Below the pieces are notes generated by a model. It did no database searches. It saw only the letters and a program-made list of their open reading frames with translations, and was not told where the DNA came from. From positions 1,302,001 to 1,366,000 of the forward strand of contig NZ_AP025472.1 of assembly GCF_024347395.1 (NCBI RefSeq): DNA of 64,000 nt, in the 5' to 3' direction. Below, piece by piece: positions 8,092 to 16,821 of this stretch (position 1 is the first letter of the stretch; each line of letters opens with the position of its first letter). A program made the position numbers and the translations under genes. This stretch comes from Vibrio cortegadensis. GTDB taxonomy: Bacteria > Pseudomonadota > Gammaproteobacteria > Enterobacterales > Vibrionaceae.

Positions 8092-8537
8092 TATTGCATA
8101 AGATTCAAAGGGTTAAATTATCCGTTTATCTTTGTTCTGCGTCCGAACTACACACCTGTTCGTCTCGTGAAAGTTGCCATCAAAATGACCATCGCACGTA
8201 GAATGTTTGTCGGTTAATTAGCTGCAACGTCACGCAAGTCTCCTCATTAGTAAGTTTTGCTGGCTCAAGTTTATTTTGCGCGGCTTCTTTTTCGTGGAAA
8301 CTTCACTGAAAATTGTGGTTTCAGCGCGCTTTGTCGTCAGGTTTCTCATTCGAATTCTTTGTCACTCAGGCTACTCAAATTTCTCCAATTTCAGCTCATT
8401 TCGCTTCTTAGCCAAGTGCGTTTTATTGTCTATGATTGAGTTTCGAACTATCCATTTTACTTCTGAGTTCAAAGCCAGTAGATTTGTAACCAATTCAGCA
8501 CCTTGGCGCTAAACTTGGCTCTGTCGTGCGGGCAATA
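8092..8537 (+). other. ORF-less repeated cassette, copy 1
   Basis: First of nine related cassette bodies of about 445 bp with no conserved long frame. It begins ATTGCATAAG and ends GGGCAATA. A 78-codon frame from TTG 8276 is open here but broken in most other copies. On the minus strand two tiny coupled frames (8180-8233 and 8148-8180) with an upstream GAGGAG are largely kept across copies. Confidence 0.8.
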
Positions 8538-8660
8538 TAACAAAGCGTTTAAGACGGACTCCCAACGCTTGGCGGCTTTAGTTTAAAGATATGCATCAGT
8601 GTTTATGGCATAATGTCTTGAGTGCAGTGGTAGCGTTGCTCGCCACTTAACGCGGCGTTA
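8538..8660 (+). repeat. attC site 11 (family B)
   Basis: attC of ORF-less copy 1. GCAATATAAC pairs with GTTATATTGC at the cassette start. Confidence 0.93.
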
Positions 8661-8695
8661 GGCCACGTAGGTTACTTTATCAATAGGAAAAGGTC

Positions 8696-9283
8696 GTGAA
8701 AGGTAAGATTACAGAATGGAATGACTCAAAAGGTTACGGTTTTATATCAGCGTTGAATGGTAATCTGAGAGTTTTTATTCATGCTTCATCAGTGAAAAAT
8801 AGCAATCATCGACCTAGGTTAAACGATGAAGTAACGTTTGAAGTTAGTGAAGATAATCGTGGGCGATTTAATGCCGTTGATGTAACAATAGAAGGCAAGC
8901 AAGCACTTCCTTTGACCGTATTATTTGGTTGTTCATATTTAGTTTTCGCGTGTGCAGCACTTATCGTTTTTGGTCGACCATTATTTATAATTCCACTTTA
9001 TATCGGTATAAGTCTCATTACGTATGTAATGTTTTCAGTGGACAAAAAAGCAGCTCAAACTGGGCAGTGGAGAACGCCAGAAAATTCACTTCATATGTTA
9101 TCGTTGTTTGGTGGCTGGCCTGGAGCATTGTTCGCACAAAGTCAGCTACGCCATAAATCGAAGAAGCAGCCGTTCAAAGCAATTTTGTGGATCACTATAA
9201 TCTTAAATATCAGTGCATTTCTTTGGACTTTTACTCCCTCAGGTATCACTTTGATTCAAAGAATATCGAGTGTTTTTTACTAA
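8696..9283 (+). CDS. Cold-shock domain / DUF1294 membrane protein (copy 1)
   Basis: A 195-residue fusion. Residues 1-65 are a cold-shock OB fold with RNP1 (KGYGFI, 12-17) and RNP2 (VFIHAS), so it should bind single-stranded RNA or DNA. Residues about 72-190 are a DUF1294 membrane domain with several helices and the conserved GGWPGALFAQ motif. GTG start with AGGAAAAGG upstream. This architecture is common in gammaproteobacteria but its function is unknown. Copy 2 at 30007 ends early through a TGG to TAG change. Confidence 0.88.
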   Translation: MKGKITEWNDSKGYGFISALNGNLRVFIHASSVKNSNHRPRLNDEVTFEVSEDNRGRFNAVDVTIEGKQALPLTVLFGCSYLVFACAALIVFGRPLFIIPLYIGISLITYVMFSVDKKAAQTGQWRTPENSLHMLSLFGGWPGALFAQSQLRHKSKKQPFKAILWITIILNISAFLWTFTPSGITLIQRISSVFY

Positions 9284-9307
9284 TAGAACAGCGGTTGTAC
9301 AGTGGCC

Positions 9308-9429
9308 TAACAAACAATTTAAGAGTGACTCCTAACGCTTAGCGATTTCACTCCGGTTTGAAATTTGTGTTTACGGTGCAATGGTTTAGCTTGGTTTTTA
9401 TAGCGTTGTCGCACCTTAATTGGGCGTTA
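9308..9429 (+). repeat. attC site 12 (family A)
   Basis: Family A site; GTGGCCTAAC pairs with the cassette start GTTAGGCCAC. Confidence 0.95.
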
Positions 9430-9460
9430 GGTTTACGGTTAAATATGGAGGTCGCTACAT

Positions 9461-10396
9461 ATGATATTGAAAATTAAACAGTTATGTTCCTTTCTGCTGA
9501 TGCTTTTGTCCTGTAGTTCTTTTGCTGCGGATGAGCAGACTAAAGTGCCAGGAACATCGGTGAGTATGATAAAACCTGCAGGATTCACACTGTCAGAAAC
9601 GTTTTCTGGTTACTTTAATAGCCAAAACCAGTCGAGTATTCTAATTGCAGAGGTTCCAGAAAATGCGTATGAAAAGTTATCTATCCTCTTTAATAATATT
9701 GAGTTGGCACGAGTTGGCTTAGCGAAAAGGGGGGTTGAGGTTCTTGAGATTAAAACGCTCGATTCTGCTGATATTAATGATCCAATCATCATTGGTAGAC
9801 AGTTAATTTCAGGTATTTATGTTAGTAAGTATATGGCGCTGTTTAGAGGACAAAAAACGGTCATGGTTACTTACAATATATTGGGCGAAAACTCATTGAG
9901 CGAATCGACCGTTTTCGAATCAATCAAAACGATTAAGCTCGGTGAAGTTGCGTCATTGGAAGACAAGCTAGAAGTTCTATCTTTCAAATTTGATTATAGT
10001 CTACCTTTCAAATTATCGAACGTAATTGCTGGATCTGCAGTTATTCTCACTACATTCGATGGTACAGATAAATCTGGAACGTTGCCTTTAGTAGCAATAG
10101 GTAGTTCACTTTCTAGTGTTGGGGCAATCGATTTAAAATCGACTTCTCATACTTTGGCAAGCTCAATACCTGGTTTTGAGGACTTTAAGATTCAATCCGA
10201 AGGTGAGGCGAATTTTGCTAATACATCTGGGTATAGAATGGAAATTAGAAAAGCTGATATGACAGCTATACAATTTGTGGCTTTCTTAGATGATGGCACA
10301 TATTTAAGGTTAGTATCTACTGGTAGCTCGGATCGTATGATGCTACAAAAAGAAAAAATCGCTGAAATAGCGGCATCTGTAAAACCGAAAACCTAA
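9461..10396 (+). CDS. Secreted hypothetical protein (311 aa)
   Basis: An N-terminal signal peptide is clear (KIKQ, then a hydrophobic core, then SFA before ADEQ, residues 1-22); LLSC at 15-18 could instead be a weak lipobox. The mature protein seems to hold two related alpha/beta halves (about 30-160 and 175-308), each starting with a VPGTSVSMIKPAGF- or FKFDYSLPFKL-like strand and ending before a VKP or IKLGEV segment. This resembles DUF1795/PsbP-like folds. GGAGGT sits 8 bases before the ATG. Periplasmic or envelope role inferred; no catalytic motif seen. Confidence 0.65.
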   Translation: MILKIKQLCSFLLMLLSCSSFAADEQTKVPGTSVSMIKPAGFTLSETFSGYFNSQNQSSILIAEVPENAYEKLSILFNNIELARVGLAKRGVEVLEIKTLDSADINDPIIIGRQLISGIYVSKYMALFRGQKTVMVTYNILGENSLSESTVFESIKTIKLGEVASLEDKLEVLSFKFDYSLPFKLSNVIAGSAVILTTFDGTDKSGTLPLVAIGSSLSSVGAIDLKSTSHTLASSIPGFEDFKIQSEGEANFANTSGYRMEIRKADMTAIQFVAFLDDGTYLRLVSTGSSDRMMLQKEKIAEIAASVKPKT

Positions 10397-10486
10397 CAAG
10401 TTGCTTAAGACGGATTCTCAAACGCGTGCCATTTTTCGCTTCGCTCAAGTGTGGCACACGCTTGTTCACCACTTAGCAAAGCGTTA
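10394..10486 (+). repeat. attC site 13 (family E, divergent short)
   Basis: 93 bp, starting TAACAAGTTGCTTAAG and ending CTTAGCAAAGCGTTA, with the short TTCGCTTCGCTCAAG centre. Confidence 0.85.
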
Positions 10487-10507
10487 TGAAGCAGGGAGGC
10501 TTTAAGT

Positions 10508-10912
10508 ATGATTGATCAAGTTGGAAATACAAAAATTAGGCTAAAACATAGAGCTACGTGCCACTGTGGTTCGGTAGTTCTTGAGTTAACATTACCAAAG
10601 GGGATCGAAAACCCTAGAAGGTGCGATTGCTCAATTTGCCGAAGAAAAGGCGCAATTGTTGGTTCTGTCAATTTGAGTGGTATTAGAATCGTTGAAGGAC
10701 AAGAGTTTCTGAAGTTGTATCAATTTAACACCAATACAGCGAAACATTACTTCTGTTCAAATTGTGGTATTTATACTCATCATCAACGTCGCTCAATTCC
10801 TACAGAATATGGTTTCAATATTGGCTGTCTTGAGGGCGTAAATCCATTTGATTTAGGTGATGTAGTTACAAACGACGGGGTTAATCATCCAGCCGATAGA
10901 ACTGCTTCATAA
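10508..10912 (+). CDS. GFA/CENP-V family zinc protein
   Basis: A 134-residue protein of the glutathione-dependent formaldehyde-activating (GFA) family. Zinc ligands appear as CHCGSV (about residues 18-23), CDCSIC (38-43) and CSNCG (about 79-83), the usual two-zinc layout. Family members were linked to formaldehyde-glutathione adducts, though the true substrates are often unknown. GGGAGG precedes the ATG; the stop overlaps the attC. Confidence 0.87.
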   Translation: MIDQVGNTKIRLKHRATCHCGSVVLELTLPKGIENPRRCDCSICRRKGAIVGSVNLSGIRIVEGQEFLKLYQFNTNTAKHYFCSNCGIYTHHQRRSIPTEYGFNIGCLEGVNPFDLGDVVTNDGVNHPADRTAS

Positions 10913-11031
10913 CAAACAATTTAAGAGTGACTCCCAACGCGTGGCGGTTTCTCTCTGATTTGAATTTTGTGTTTACGGTGCAATGGTTTAGCTTGGGTGT
11001 TATAGCGTTGTCGCACCTTAATTGGGCGTTA
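10910..11031 (+). repeat. attC site 14 (family A)
   Basis: Family A site with the ACGCGTGGC box. CTGCTTCATAAC pairs with the cassette start GTTATGAAGCAG. Confidence 0.95.
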
Positions 11032-11476
11032 TATTGCATAAGATTCAAAGAGTTAAATTATCCGTTTATCTTTGTTCTGCGTTCAAGCTACACACCTGTT
11101 CGTTTCGTGAAAGTTGCCATCAAAATGACCATCGCACGTAGAAAGTGTGGTGGTTAATTAGCTGCAACGTCACGCAAGTCTCCTCGTTAGTAAGTTTGCT
11201 GGCTCAAGTTCATTTTGCGCGGCTTCTTTTTCGTGGAAACTTCATTGAAAATTGTGGTTTCAGCGCGCTTTGTCGTCAGGTTTCTCGTTCGAATTCTTTG
11301 TCACTCAGGCTACTCAAATTTGTCCAATTTCAGCGCATTTCGCTTCTTAGCCAAGTGTGCTTTATTTTCTATGATTGAGTTTCGAACTATCCATTTTACT
11401 TCTGAGTTCAAAGCCAGTAGATTTGTAACAAATTCAGCATCTTGGCGCTAAACTTGGCTTTGTCGTGCGGGCAATA
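11032..11476 (+). other. ORF-less repeated cassette, copy 2
   Basis: Close relative of copy 1 (same ends ATTGCATAAG and GGGCAATA), but its attC is family C instead of B. The minus-strand micro-frames are kept. Confidence 0.8.
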
Positions 11477-11598
11477 TAACAAAGCATTTAAGAGGGATTC
11501 TCAACGCTTGGCGTTTTTGCATCTACTTCAAATTTAGTGTTTACGGTACAATGCTTTAGGTTGGGTGGAGGCGTTGTTCACCCCTTAATGCGGCGTTA
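11477..11598 (+). repeat. attC site 15 (family C)
   Basis: attC of ORF-less copy 2, 122 bp. Confidence 0.93.
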
Positions 11599-11740
11599 GC
11601 ACTGGTCTGGTGTAAGTTGTTAAACTCTCCTCTTTTAGTGTACATATCGCATATATAATAAGAAGTTACGTTATTACTATTTCTTGATAGTGCATGCTCG
11701 ATTATGATGACATTTCAACTATCAGCCATTAAGGTTTCAC

Positions 11741-12166
11741 ATGAACAAATATATTACAGCTATTATTCTTGTTGCAGCACTATCAGGGTGTGAAGATGCA
11801 ACTAAAGCTCTTGACCAAGCTCAAGAGGCAGCTAATCAAGCGGTTGATAGCGTACAAGAGAAAATGTCAGAAATTGATTTAGGTAATTTGAATTTAGAGC
11901 AATTTGGTGATGCAACCGAATCGGCAAAAGAGCTAGCGGCTTCAGTACAAGAGGCATTAGATGTTGATTTAAGCGACCAAGGAGCTTTAGCTGAAGCAAA
12001 AGATAACATTGCCAATGCGTATAGCTGTTTGGTTGATGCTTCATCTGAATCAACGGCTGAGAAATTAATGGATAAAGTTCTATCGACAATTGGTAGTGAA
12101 GAGACCAAAAGTTTAGTCGAAAAAAGCATTGAGAAAGCTAAAGCGGCTAAAGAGTGCGTAATGTAA
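11741..12166 (+). CDS. Small alanine-rich lipoprotein
   Basis: A 141-residue protein with a lipoprotein signal: a hydrophobic stretch and LSGC at residues 14-17, so Cys17 would be lipidated and the protein held in the envelope. The mature part is almost wholly helical and rich in A, E, K and S (for example LDQAQEAANQAVDSVQEKM), likely a coiled coil. Two later Cys residues (about 95 and 139) could form a disulfide. TAAGG precedes the ATG. The 142-bp leader contains TATAAT near 11655, so the cassette may have its own promoter. Confidence 0.75.
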   Translation: MNKYITAIILVAALSGCEDATKALDQAQEAANQAVDSVQEKMSEIDLGNLNLEQFGDATESAKELAASVQEALDVDLSDQGALAEAKDNIANAYSCLVDASSESTAEKLMDKVLSTIGSEETKSLVEKSIEKAKAAKECVM

Positions 12167-12171
12167 AGTGC

Positions 12172-12293
12172 TAACAAACAATTTAAGAGTGACTCCTAAC
12201 GCTTGCCGATTTTACTCCGATTTGAATTTAGTGTTTACGGTGTAATGGTTTAGTCTAGGTTTTATAGCGTTGTCGCACCTTAATTGGGCGTTA
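12172..12293 (+). repeat. attC site 16 (family A)
   Basis: Family A site; GTGCTAAC pairs with the cassette start GTTAGCAC. Confidence 0.94.
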
Positions 12294-12356
12294 TGCGTAT
12301 GCGAAAAATTAGCGTAAATTGTATGCTTAAACGTGATTCAGAATATAGAGGTAATA

Positions 12357-13067
12357 ATGAAACTAGATGCAATACTGTGGGATTATGATGGAACTCTTGT
12401 AAATTCCGTTCCTAAAAATATTGATATCACAAAATCTATTCTATCTATCGTTGCGCCACGCTTAACGGGTGAGCATTTACCGAAGTATTTACACGATGAG
12501 GATTCGTACCATGAAGCGAATCATGGCGCTAAAAATTGGCAAGAGCTTTACGTTGATTATTATGGCTTAACTCATGACGAAATGATTATAGCTGGAAGTT
12601 TGTGGGCTGAGCATCAAGAGAAAAATAAAACAGAGGTAGCATTGTTTGATGGTATCAAGACTGTGGTCGATAAATTTTCTCTACTACCTCATGGTATTTG
12701 CTCTCAGAACTCACAAAACAATATTCGCAGTGTATTGAAAAGCAATGGTATAGGTGCTCCATTTAAGGCAATTGTCGGCTATGATGATGTGTCAAATGGT
12801 AATCAAAAGCCTCATGCCTTTGGTGGTATTAAGTGTGTTGAGTCAATATTTGGTCACACAGATAGCGAACTTCTCATGTATATCGGCGACCACGAAGCAG
12901 ATACTAAGTTTGCCCGCAATTTAGAAATGGCTCTTGGTGGTAAAACTAAGGTAATTGCCGTTGCTGCGGGTTACAGTCGCTCTGAGCCAGAGCTGTGGGA
13001 ATTTCAGCCTGATCACACCGCACATACTGTAGAAGATCTCTTGAGTATTATCGGAAAATACGCATAA
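12357..13067 (+). CDS. HAD-superfamily hydrolase
   Basis: A 236-residue phosphatase-type protein. Motif I is DYDGT at residues 9-13 (nucleophile Asp9, acid/base Asp11), motif II lies near GICSQNS, the motif III Lys is in NQKPHAF and motif IV is GDHEAD. The helical cap lies between motifs I and II (about 20-95), as in phosphoglycolate-phosphatase-like members. Substrate unknown. ATG 12357 has GAGG 5-6 bases upstream and is preferred over a GTG at 12333. The stop is given by the attC. Confidence 0.88.
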   Translation: MKLDAILWDYDGTLVNSVPKNIDITKSILSIVAPRLTGEHLPKYLHDEDSYHEANHGAKNWQELYVDYYGLTHDEMIIAGSLWAEHQEKNKTEVALFDGIKTVVDKFSLLPHGICSQNSQNNIRSVLKSNGIGAPFKAIVGYDDVSNGNQKPHAFGGIKCVESIFGHTDSELLMYIGDHEADTKFARNLEMALGGKTKVIAVAAGYSRSEPELWEFQPDHTAHTVEDLLSIIGKYA

Positions 13068-13186
13068 CAAACAATTTAAGAGTGACTCCTAACGCTTGAC
13101 GATTTCACTTCGGTTTGAATTTAGTGTTTACGGTGTAATGGTTTAGCTTAGGCGTTATAGCGTTGTCGCACCTTAATTGGGCGTTA
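13065..13186 (+). repeat. attC site 17 (family A)
   Basis: Family A site; TACGCATAAC pairs with the cassette start GTTATGCGTA. Confidence 0.94.
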
Positions 13187-13631
13187 TATTGCATAAGATT
13201 CAAAGAGTTAAATTATCCGTTTATCTTTGTTCTGCGTTCAAGCTACACACCTGTTCGTTTCGTGAAAGTTGCCATCAAAATGACCATCGCACGTAGAAAG
13301 TGTGGTGGTTAATTAGCTGCAACGTCACGCAAGTCTCCTCGTTAGTAAGTTTGCTGGCTCAAGTTCATTTTGCGCTGCTTCTTTTTCGTGGAAATTTCAT
13401 TGAAAATTGTGGTTTCAGAGCGCTTTGTCGTCAGGTTTCTCGTTCGAATTCTTTGTCACTCAGGGCACTCAAATTTCTCCTATTTCAGCTCATTTCGCTT
13501 CTTTGCCAAGTGCGTTTTGTTGTCTATGGTTTAGTTTCGAACTATCCGTTTTACTTCTGAGTTCAAAGCCAGTAGATTTGTAACCAATTCAGCACCTTGT
13601 CGCTAAACTTGGCTCTATCGTGCGGGCAATA
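13187..13631 (+). other. ORF-less repeated cassette, copy 3
   Basis: Same body as copies 1 and 2, with changes that break the plus-strand 78-codon frame (stop in ATGGTTTAG near 13530). Its attC is family A. Confidence 0.8.
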
Positions 13632-13753
13632 TAACAAACAATTTAAGAGTGACTCCTAACGCTTGCCGATTTTACTCCGATTTGAATTTTGTGTTTACGG
13701 CGCAATGGTTTAGTCTGGGTTTTATAGCGTTATCGCACCTTAATTGGGCGTTA
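13632..13753 (+). repeat. attC site 18 (family A)
   Basis: attC of ORF-less copy 3. Confidence 0.94.
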
Positions 13754-13789
13754 GCCGTCACGTCGGAAATATCAGTGACGGCACAAGAA

Positions 13790-14131
13790 TTAGTTGTCTA
13801 CAAACATGTGGTTGGCTTTGGTTACACCTCTGTCATAAGTGCAGAATGTGTCTGTAGCAGCTTCAGTTTTGCTATGGATTTTAATGTTGGTAATAACCTC
13901 TACGGCGCCAGCATCATAACAAGCTTGTTGTGCGTCTTTCACGACTTCAAGCAGCTGGTTTAACTCACCTTTCATTGTTGTTTCCATTGCGCTCACTTGA
14001 AAGGGCACACCAGAAGCTTTAACGGCTTCAATCGCTTTATCTACGACTTCAAAGTTGTTCCCTTCTTTCACTCTTGGAATAACTTGGAAAGCGAGCATGA
14101 CTTCATCGAGTAGTGGTTTTTGAGCTGACAT
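13790..14131 (-). CDS. MTH1187/YkoF-type thiamine-binding family protein
   Basis: A 113-residue protein encoded against the array direction. The pattern of a VMLAFQVIPRV strand, VVDKAIEAVKASGVPFQVSAMETTMKGE and LLEVVKDAQQACYDAGA fits the ferredoxin-like MTH1187 (DUF77) family, in which related proteins bind thiamine or pyrimidine precursors. ATG 14131 with TGAGAAA upstream is preferred over a GTG 39 bases earlier. As the only antisense non-toxin gene in the array it must carry its own promoter, probably in the 90 bases before attC 19. Confidence 0.75.
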   Translation of the reverse strand: MSAQKPLLDEVMLAFQVIPRVKEGNNFEVVDKAIEAVKASGVPFQVSAMETTMKGELNQLLEVVKDAQQACYDAGAVEVITNIKIHSKTEAATDTFCTYDRGVTKANHMFVDN

Positions 14132-14219
14132 CAATAATTTCTCATTGGTTCTGTTGGTATCGAATGGCACATAGTAACATTGTTTGAAAGAGGCGAGGTT
14201 TGACCTTGAGAGTGTCGGC

Positions 14220-14311
14220 TAACAAAGCGTTTAAGAGTGACTCCAAACGCGTGCCGGTTTCGCTTCGCTCAAGCATGGCACACTTGTTTGTCGCACCTTA
14301 ACGCGGCGTTA
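14220..14311 (+). repeat. attC site 19 (family E, short)
   Basis: 92 bp with B-type ends and the TTTCGCTTCGCTCAAG centre, like attC 8. Confidence 0.88.
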
Positions 14312-14327
14312 TATGCGGGCGGTGAGA

Positions 14328-14597
14328 TCAGAACAAGTCACTATGTGAGCCAATTCTTGCTAACTGAAGTTGTGCGTCAAAAATACGATATATCAAAACT
14401 AAATCAGGTTTTATATGACAGTCTCGAAACCCGACCCAGTTACCAGTAAGTGGATGATCGACATTTTTGGGGTCTAAAGTTTCACCGCGTTGAAGCTTGG
14501 AAATGATATTTCCAACTTCAAGTATGTCTTGGATTGGCATCTTTGTAACTTTTTTGAAGTCTTTCTTAAATTGTGTCGAGTATTCAAGATTATACAT
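14328..14597 (-). CDS. yafQ: YafQ-type toxin
   Basis: An 89-residue RelE-superfamily toxin close to YafQ, a ribosome-associated mRNA endonuclease. YSTQFKKDFKKV at the N-terminus, DHPLTGNWVGFRDCHIKPDLVLIYRI and the C-terminal SHSDLF with the catalytic His are family hallmarks. It overlaps the antitoxin gene by 8 bp, so the pair is co-translated. Confidence 0.92.
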   Translation of the reverse strand: MYNLEYSTQFKKDFKKVTKMPIQDILEVGNIISKLQRGETLDPKNVDHPLTGNWVGFRDCHIKPDLVLIYRIFDAQLQLARIGSHSDLF

Positions 14598-14868
14598 TGC
14601 TAACTTTACCTTCCGTGAGTTCAGCTAGCATAGATTCAACCGATTCGGCTTTGTGACCGTTACCTTCAACAAGTTGTTGGATAGCTTCCGCTGTTACATT
14701 ATTAGGTTGTGGTACTCTTAGATCGAACGGAATACCGCCATGATTAATTACAGCCTTGGCAAATAGTTTGATAGCTTGTGATGTACTCAAACCAACTTCA
14801 TCACAAATGCTTGTAAAAGCTGCTTTTGTATCGTGATCAATACGAGTGCTAAGCATTTCATTTCTCAT
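14590..14868 (-). CDS. dinJ: DinJ/RelB-type antitoxin
   Basis: A 92-residue antitoxin with a ribbon-helix-helix N-terminus (MLSTRIDHDTKAAFTSICDE and VGLSTSQAIKLFAKAV) that binds DNA as a dimer, and a C-terminal toxin-binding tail. I chose the ATG at 14868, preceded by AAGG; an upstream in-frame ATG would cover the promoter. An inverted repeat upstream is a likely operator. Confidence 0.92.
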   Translation of the reverse strand: MRNEMLSTRIDHDTKAAFTSICDEVGLSTSQAIKLFAKAVINHGGIPFDLRVPQPNNVTAEAIQQLVEGNGHKAESVESMLAELTEGKVSNV

Positions 14869-14894
14869 GATATAACCTTTTTGTATTACAATGT

Positions 14895-14915
14895 CACACA
14901 AAGTATAGCAGTGTG
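14895..14915 (-). promoter_or_regulatory. Likely dinJ-yafQ operator/promoter
   Basis: On the minus strand CACAC and GTGTG arms flank a TATACT -10-like box about 30-40 bases before dinJ. This is what an autorepressed toxin-antitoxin promoter looks like. Confidence 0.55.
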
Positions 14916-14925
14916 TGAAAGCATA

Positions 14926-15045
14926 TAACAAACAATTTAAGAGTGATTCCCCACGCTTGGCATTCTTGGCTTGGGTTTAGTTCAGTGTTTATGGCGTCCA
15001 AATTGAGTAAAGTGGCAGCGTGGCTCACACCTTCATTGGGCGTTA
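14926..15045 (+). repeat. attC site 20 (family F)
   Basis: 120 bp with GATTCCCCACGCTTGGC and CAGCGTGGCTCACACC arms; GCATATAAC pairs with the cassette start GTTATATGC. Confidence 0.9.
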
Positions 15046-15079
15046 GGCTAAAATCGAATAATTAGAATAAGGTATCTAT

Positions 15080-15457
15080 ATGATTGATTTCAAAAATTCA
15101 TCAGTATTCAAACTCAAACCCATTGATATTTCTGATGCTAGAGAAGATTTTCAAAAATTTCTGATTGATGGTGAAAGTATTCTTGCAGCATTTAAGACAG
15201 TACGTGACCAAGTTATATTTACAAATAAGCGCGTAATTGCTGCAAATGTTCAAGGCATCACTGGTTCAAAGGTTGACTATACGTCACTGCCATTTAGTAA
15301 AGTTAATGCATTCTCAGTTGAAACATCAGGTACGTTTGACTTGGACTGTGAAATCGAATTGTATTTGAGTGAAGTGGGTCGTGTTAGGTTCGAAATTAGA
15401 GGTACTTTTGACATTGTTCAATTCAACCGCATCATTAGTGAGTACGTATTAGCCTAA
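15080..15457 (+). CDS. Bacterial PH-domain protein (bPH, DUF1696-like)
   Basis: A 125-residue single-domain protein. GESILAAFKTVRDQVIFTNKRVIAANVQG and the following KVDYTSLPFSKVNAFSVETSG strands match the bacterial pleckstrin-homology fold, which assembles into rings; the final helix is FNRIISEYVL. Role unknown. Weak AAGGTAT upstream. The stop codon is the attC TAA. Confidence 0.8.
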   Translation: MIDFKNSSVFKLKPIDISDAREDFQKFLIDGESILAAFKTVRDQVIFTNKRVIAANVQGITGSKVDYTSLPFSKVNAFSVETSGTFDLDCEIELYLSEVGRVRFEIRGTFDIVQFNRIISEYVLA

Positions 15458-15576
15458 CAAACAATTTAAGAGTGACTCCTAACGCTTGTCGATTTCACTC
15501 CGATTTGAAATTTGTGTTTACGGTGCAATGGTTTAGGTTGGGTGTTATAGCGTTGTCGCACCTTAATTGGGCGTTA
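15455..15576 (+). repeat. attC site 21 (family A)
   Basis: Family A site; TTAGCCTAAC pairs with GTTAGGCTAA. Confidence 0.95.
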
Positions 15577-15595
15577 GAACTTACAGGAAAATTTG

Positions 15596-15988
15596 ATGAT
15601 AGTGCATGAATGCGTATCTTTTTTGTTGATAGAACACGATAGTGTATTACTCGAAAAACGTAGCGAAACGAGAGAAACAGATGCGGGCGTAATTAATATC
15701 CCCGGTGGCCATATTGAAAGTGGTGAAAGCCAAGTCCAAACCTTGTTCCGTGAAGTTAACGAAGAATTGAATGTGAACCCTAAATCTTACAAATACCTTT
15801 GTTCACTTTATCATCCAACTAGCGAGTTACAATTAATCCATTACTATGTTGTTGATAATTGGACAGGCGAAATTTCAGCACAAGAGGCTGAGAGTGTGGA
15901 TTGGTATCCGTTGTCGTCAGCTCCTGTTGGCATTGAAGCTGATAGTTTGGCTCTTGCCGAGTATTCTAGAGTTGGGCGCTACCTTTAG
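15596..15988 (+). CDS. Nudix hydrolase (copy 1)
   Basis: A 130-residue Nudix enzyme that should cleave nucleoside-diphosphate-linked substrates in the cytoplasm. The Nudix box GHIESGESQVQTLFREVNEEL (about residues 39-59) has the REVNEEL metal-binding core. AGGA lies 7 bases before ATG 15596; a TTG 3 bases earlier is also possible. Near-identical copies lie at 36654 and 46980, each with a different right-hand neighbour. This copy has Asn where the others have Ser in the segment VNPKSYK. Confidence 0.9.
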   Translation: MIVHECVSFLLIEHDSVLLEKRSETRETDAGVINIPGGHIESGESQVQTLFREVNEELNVNPKSYKYLCSLYHPTSELQLIHYYVVDNWTGEISAQEAESVDWYPLSSAPVGIEADSLALAEYSRVGRYL

Positions 15989-15996
15989 TATCGTTC

Positions 15997-16118
15997 TAAC
16001 AAACAATTTAAGAGTGACTCCTAACGCTTGCCGATTTCACTCCGATTTAAAATTTGTGTTTACGGTGCAATGGTTTAGCTTGGGTGTTACAGCGTTGTCG
16101 CACCTTAATTGGGCGTTA
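15997..16118 (+). repeat. attC site 22 (family A)
   Basis: attC of the first Nudix cassette; CGTTCTAAC faces the cassette start GTTAGAAC. Confidence 0.95.
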
Positions 16119-16136
16119 TGCAATCAGGAGAGTTTA

Positions 16137-16685
16137 GTGCAAGAAAATAGTGAAGTAGGAAGTATTGTTGAAGCAATTAATGCATTAGCAGAACCTAGAT
16201 TCATAGATTATGTTTCGCTTTCTGTAGCTGCTGCCTCAACAGTAGTAGCAGGGGTTTCTTTATTTATAGCTGTTAAAGCTCTTAGGTATGCTAGAGAGCA
16301 AAAAAATATCGCAGAAAGGGCGGAACGTGCGAGTATCTCAATAGAGTTACTTGAAATTTTACAAAGTTTGAAGCAATACTCGGGTGAAATCTCAGATGAC
16401 ATTGATCAAACCTTTAAAAGATTACAAAAATTAAAAGTTCGCTCATTAAGTGTGTTATCTAATGACGGCATTGCATTTATCAACAATGTTTTGAAAATGA
16501 TCCACGATATGCCACCTAGAAAAGCAGCTTATGAAAATGAAGCAACTGAAGAACAAGCAAAGTTTTATGAGTCGCTTGGAATAGACCCTAATGCACATGA
16601 TGCGCTTGGTGTGGAATACTTTGATTATAAGAGATTCTTCCAAAGACAGGTCTTTTCTGAGTATCAAAAGCTGTTTGTGCAATAA
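16137..16685 (+). CDS. Hypothetical membrane-anchored protein (182 aa)
   Basis: GTG 16137 is chosen because CAGGAGAG lies 6-7 bases upstream; the frame is open further left only because it reads through attC 22. One transmembrane helix (about 23-45, YVSLSVAAASTVVAGVSLFI) is followed by a charged coiled-coil-like stretch (YAREQKNIAERAERASISIELLEIL) and a helical C-terminus ending FSEYQKLF. The layout fits DUF4760-like proteins of unknown function. Confidence 0.65.
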   Translation: MQENSEVGSIVEAINALAEPRFIDYVSLSVAAASTVVAGVSLFIAVKALRYAREQKNIAERAERASISIELLEILQSLKQYSGEISDDIDQTFKRLQKLKVRSLSVLSNDGIAFINNVLKMIHDMPPRKAAYENEATEEQAKFYESLGIDPNAHDALGVEYFDYKRFFQRQVFSEYQKLFVQ

Positions 16686-16690
16686 TTGCA

Positions 16691-16810
16691 TAACAAACAA
16701 TTTAAGAGTGATTCCCCACGCTTGGCATTTTTGGTTTGGGTCAAGTTTAGTGTTTACGGCGTCCAATTTGAGTGTAGTGGTAGCGTGGCTCACACCTTAA
16801 TTGGGCGTTA
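16691..16810 (+). repeat. attC site 23 (family F)
   Basis: 120-bp family F site; TTGCATAAC pairs with the cassette start GTTATGCAA. Confidence 0.92.
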
Positions 16811-16821
16811 TATCACAATCA

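Noticed and set aside
8276..8512. A 78-codon frame in ORF-less copies 1, 2 and 7
   Set aside because: TTG start without a ribosome site, and the frame is stopped in most other copies.
15846..16685. A 279-codon frame joining the Nudix 3' end, attC 22 and the next gene
   Set aside because: It reads through an attC; a GTG at 16137 with a good ribosome site explains the real gene. Similar attC read-through frames (for example 17426, 20725, 25844, 33814) were shortened the same way.
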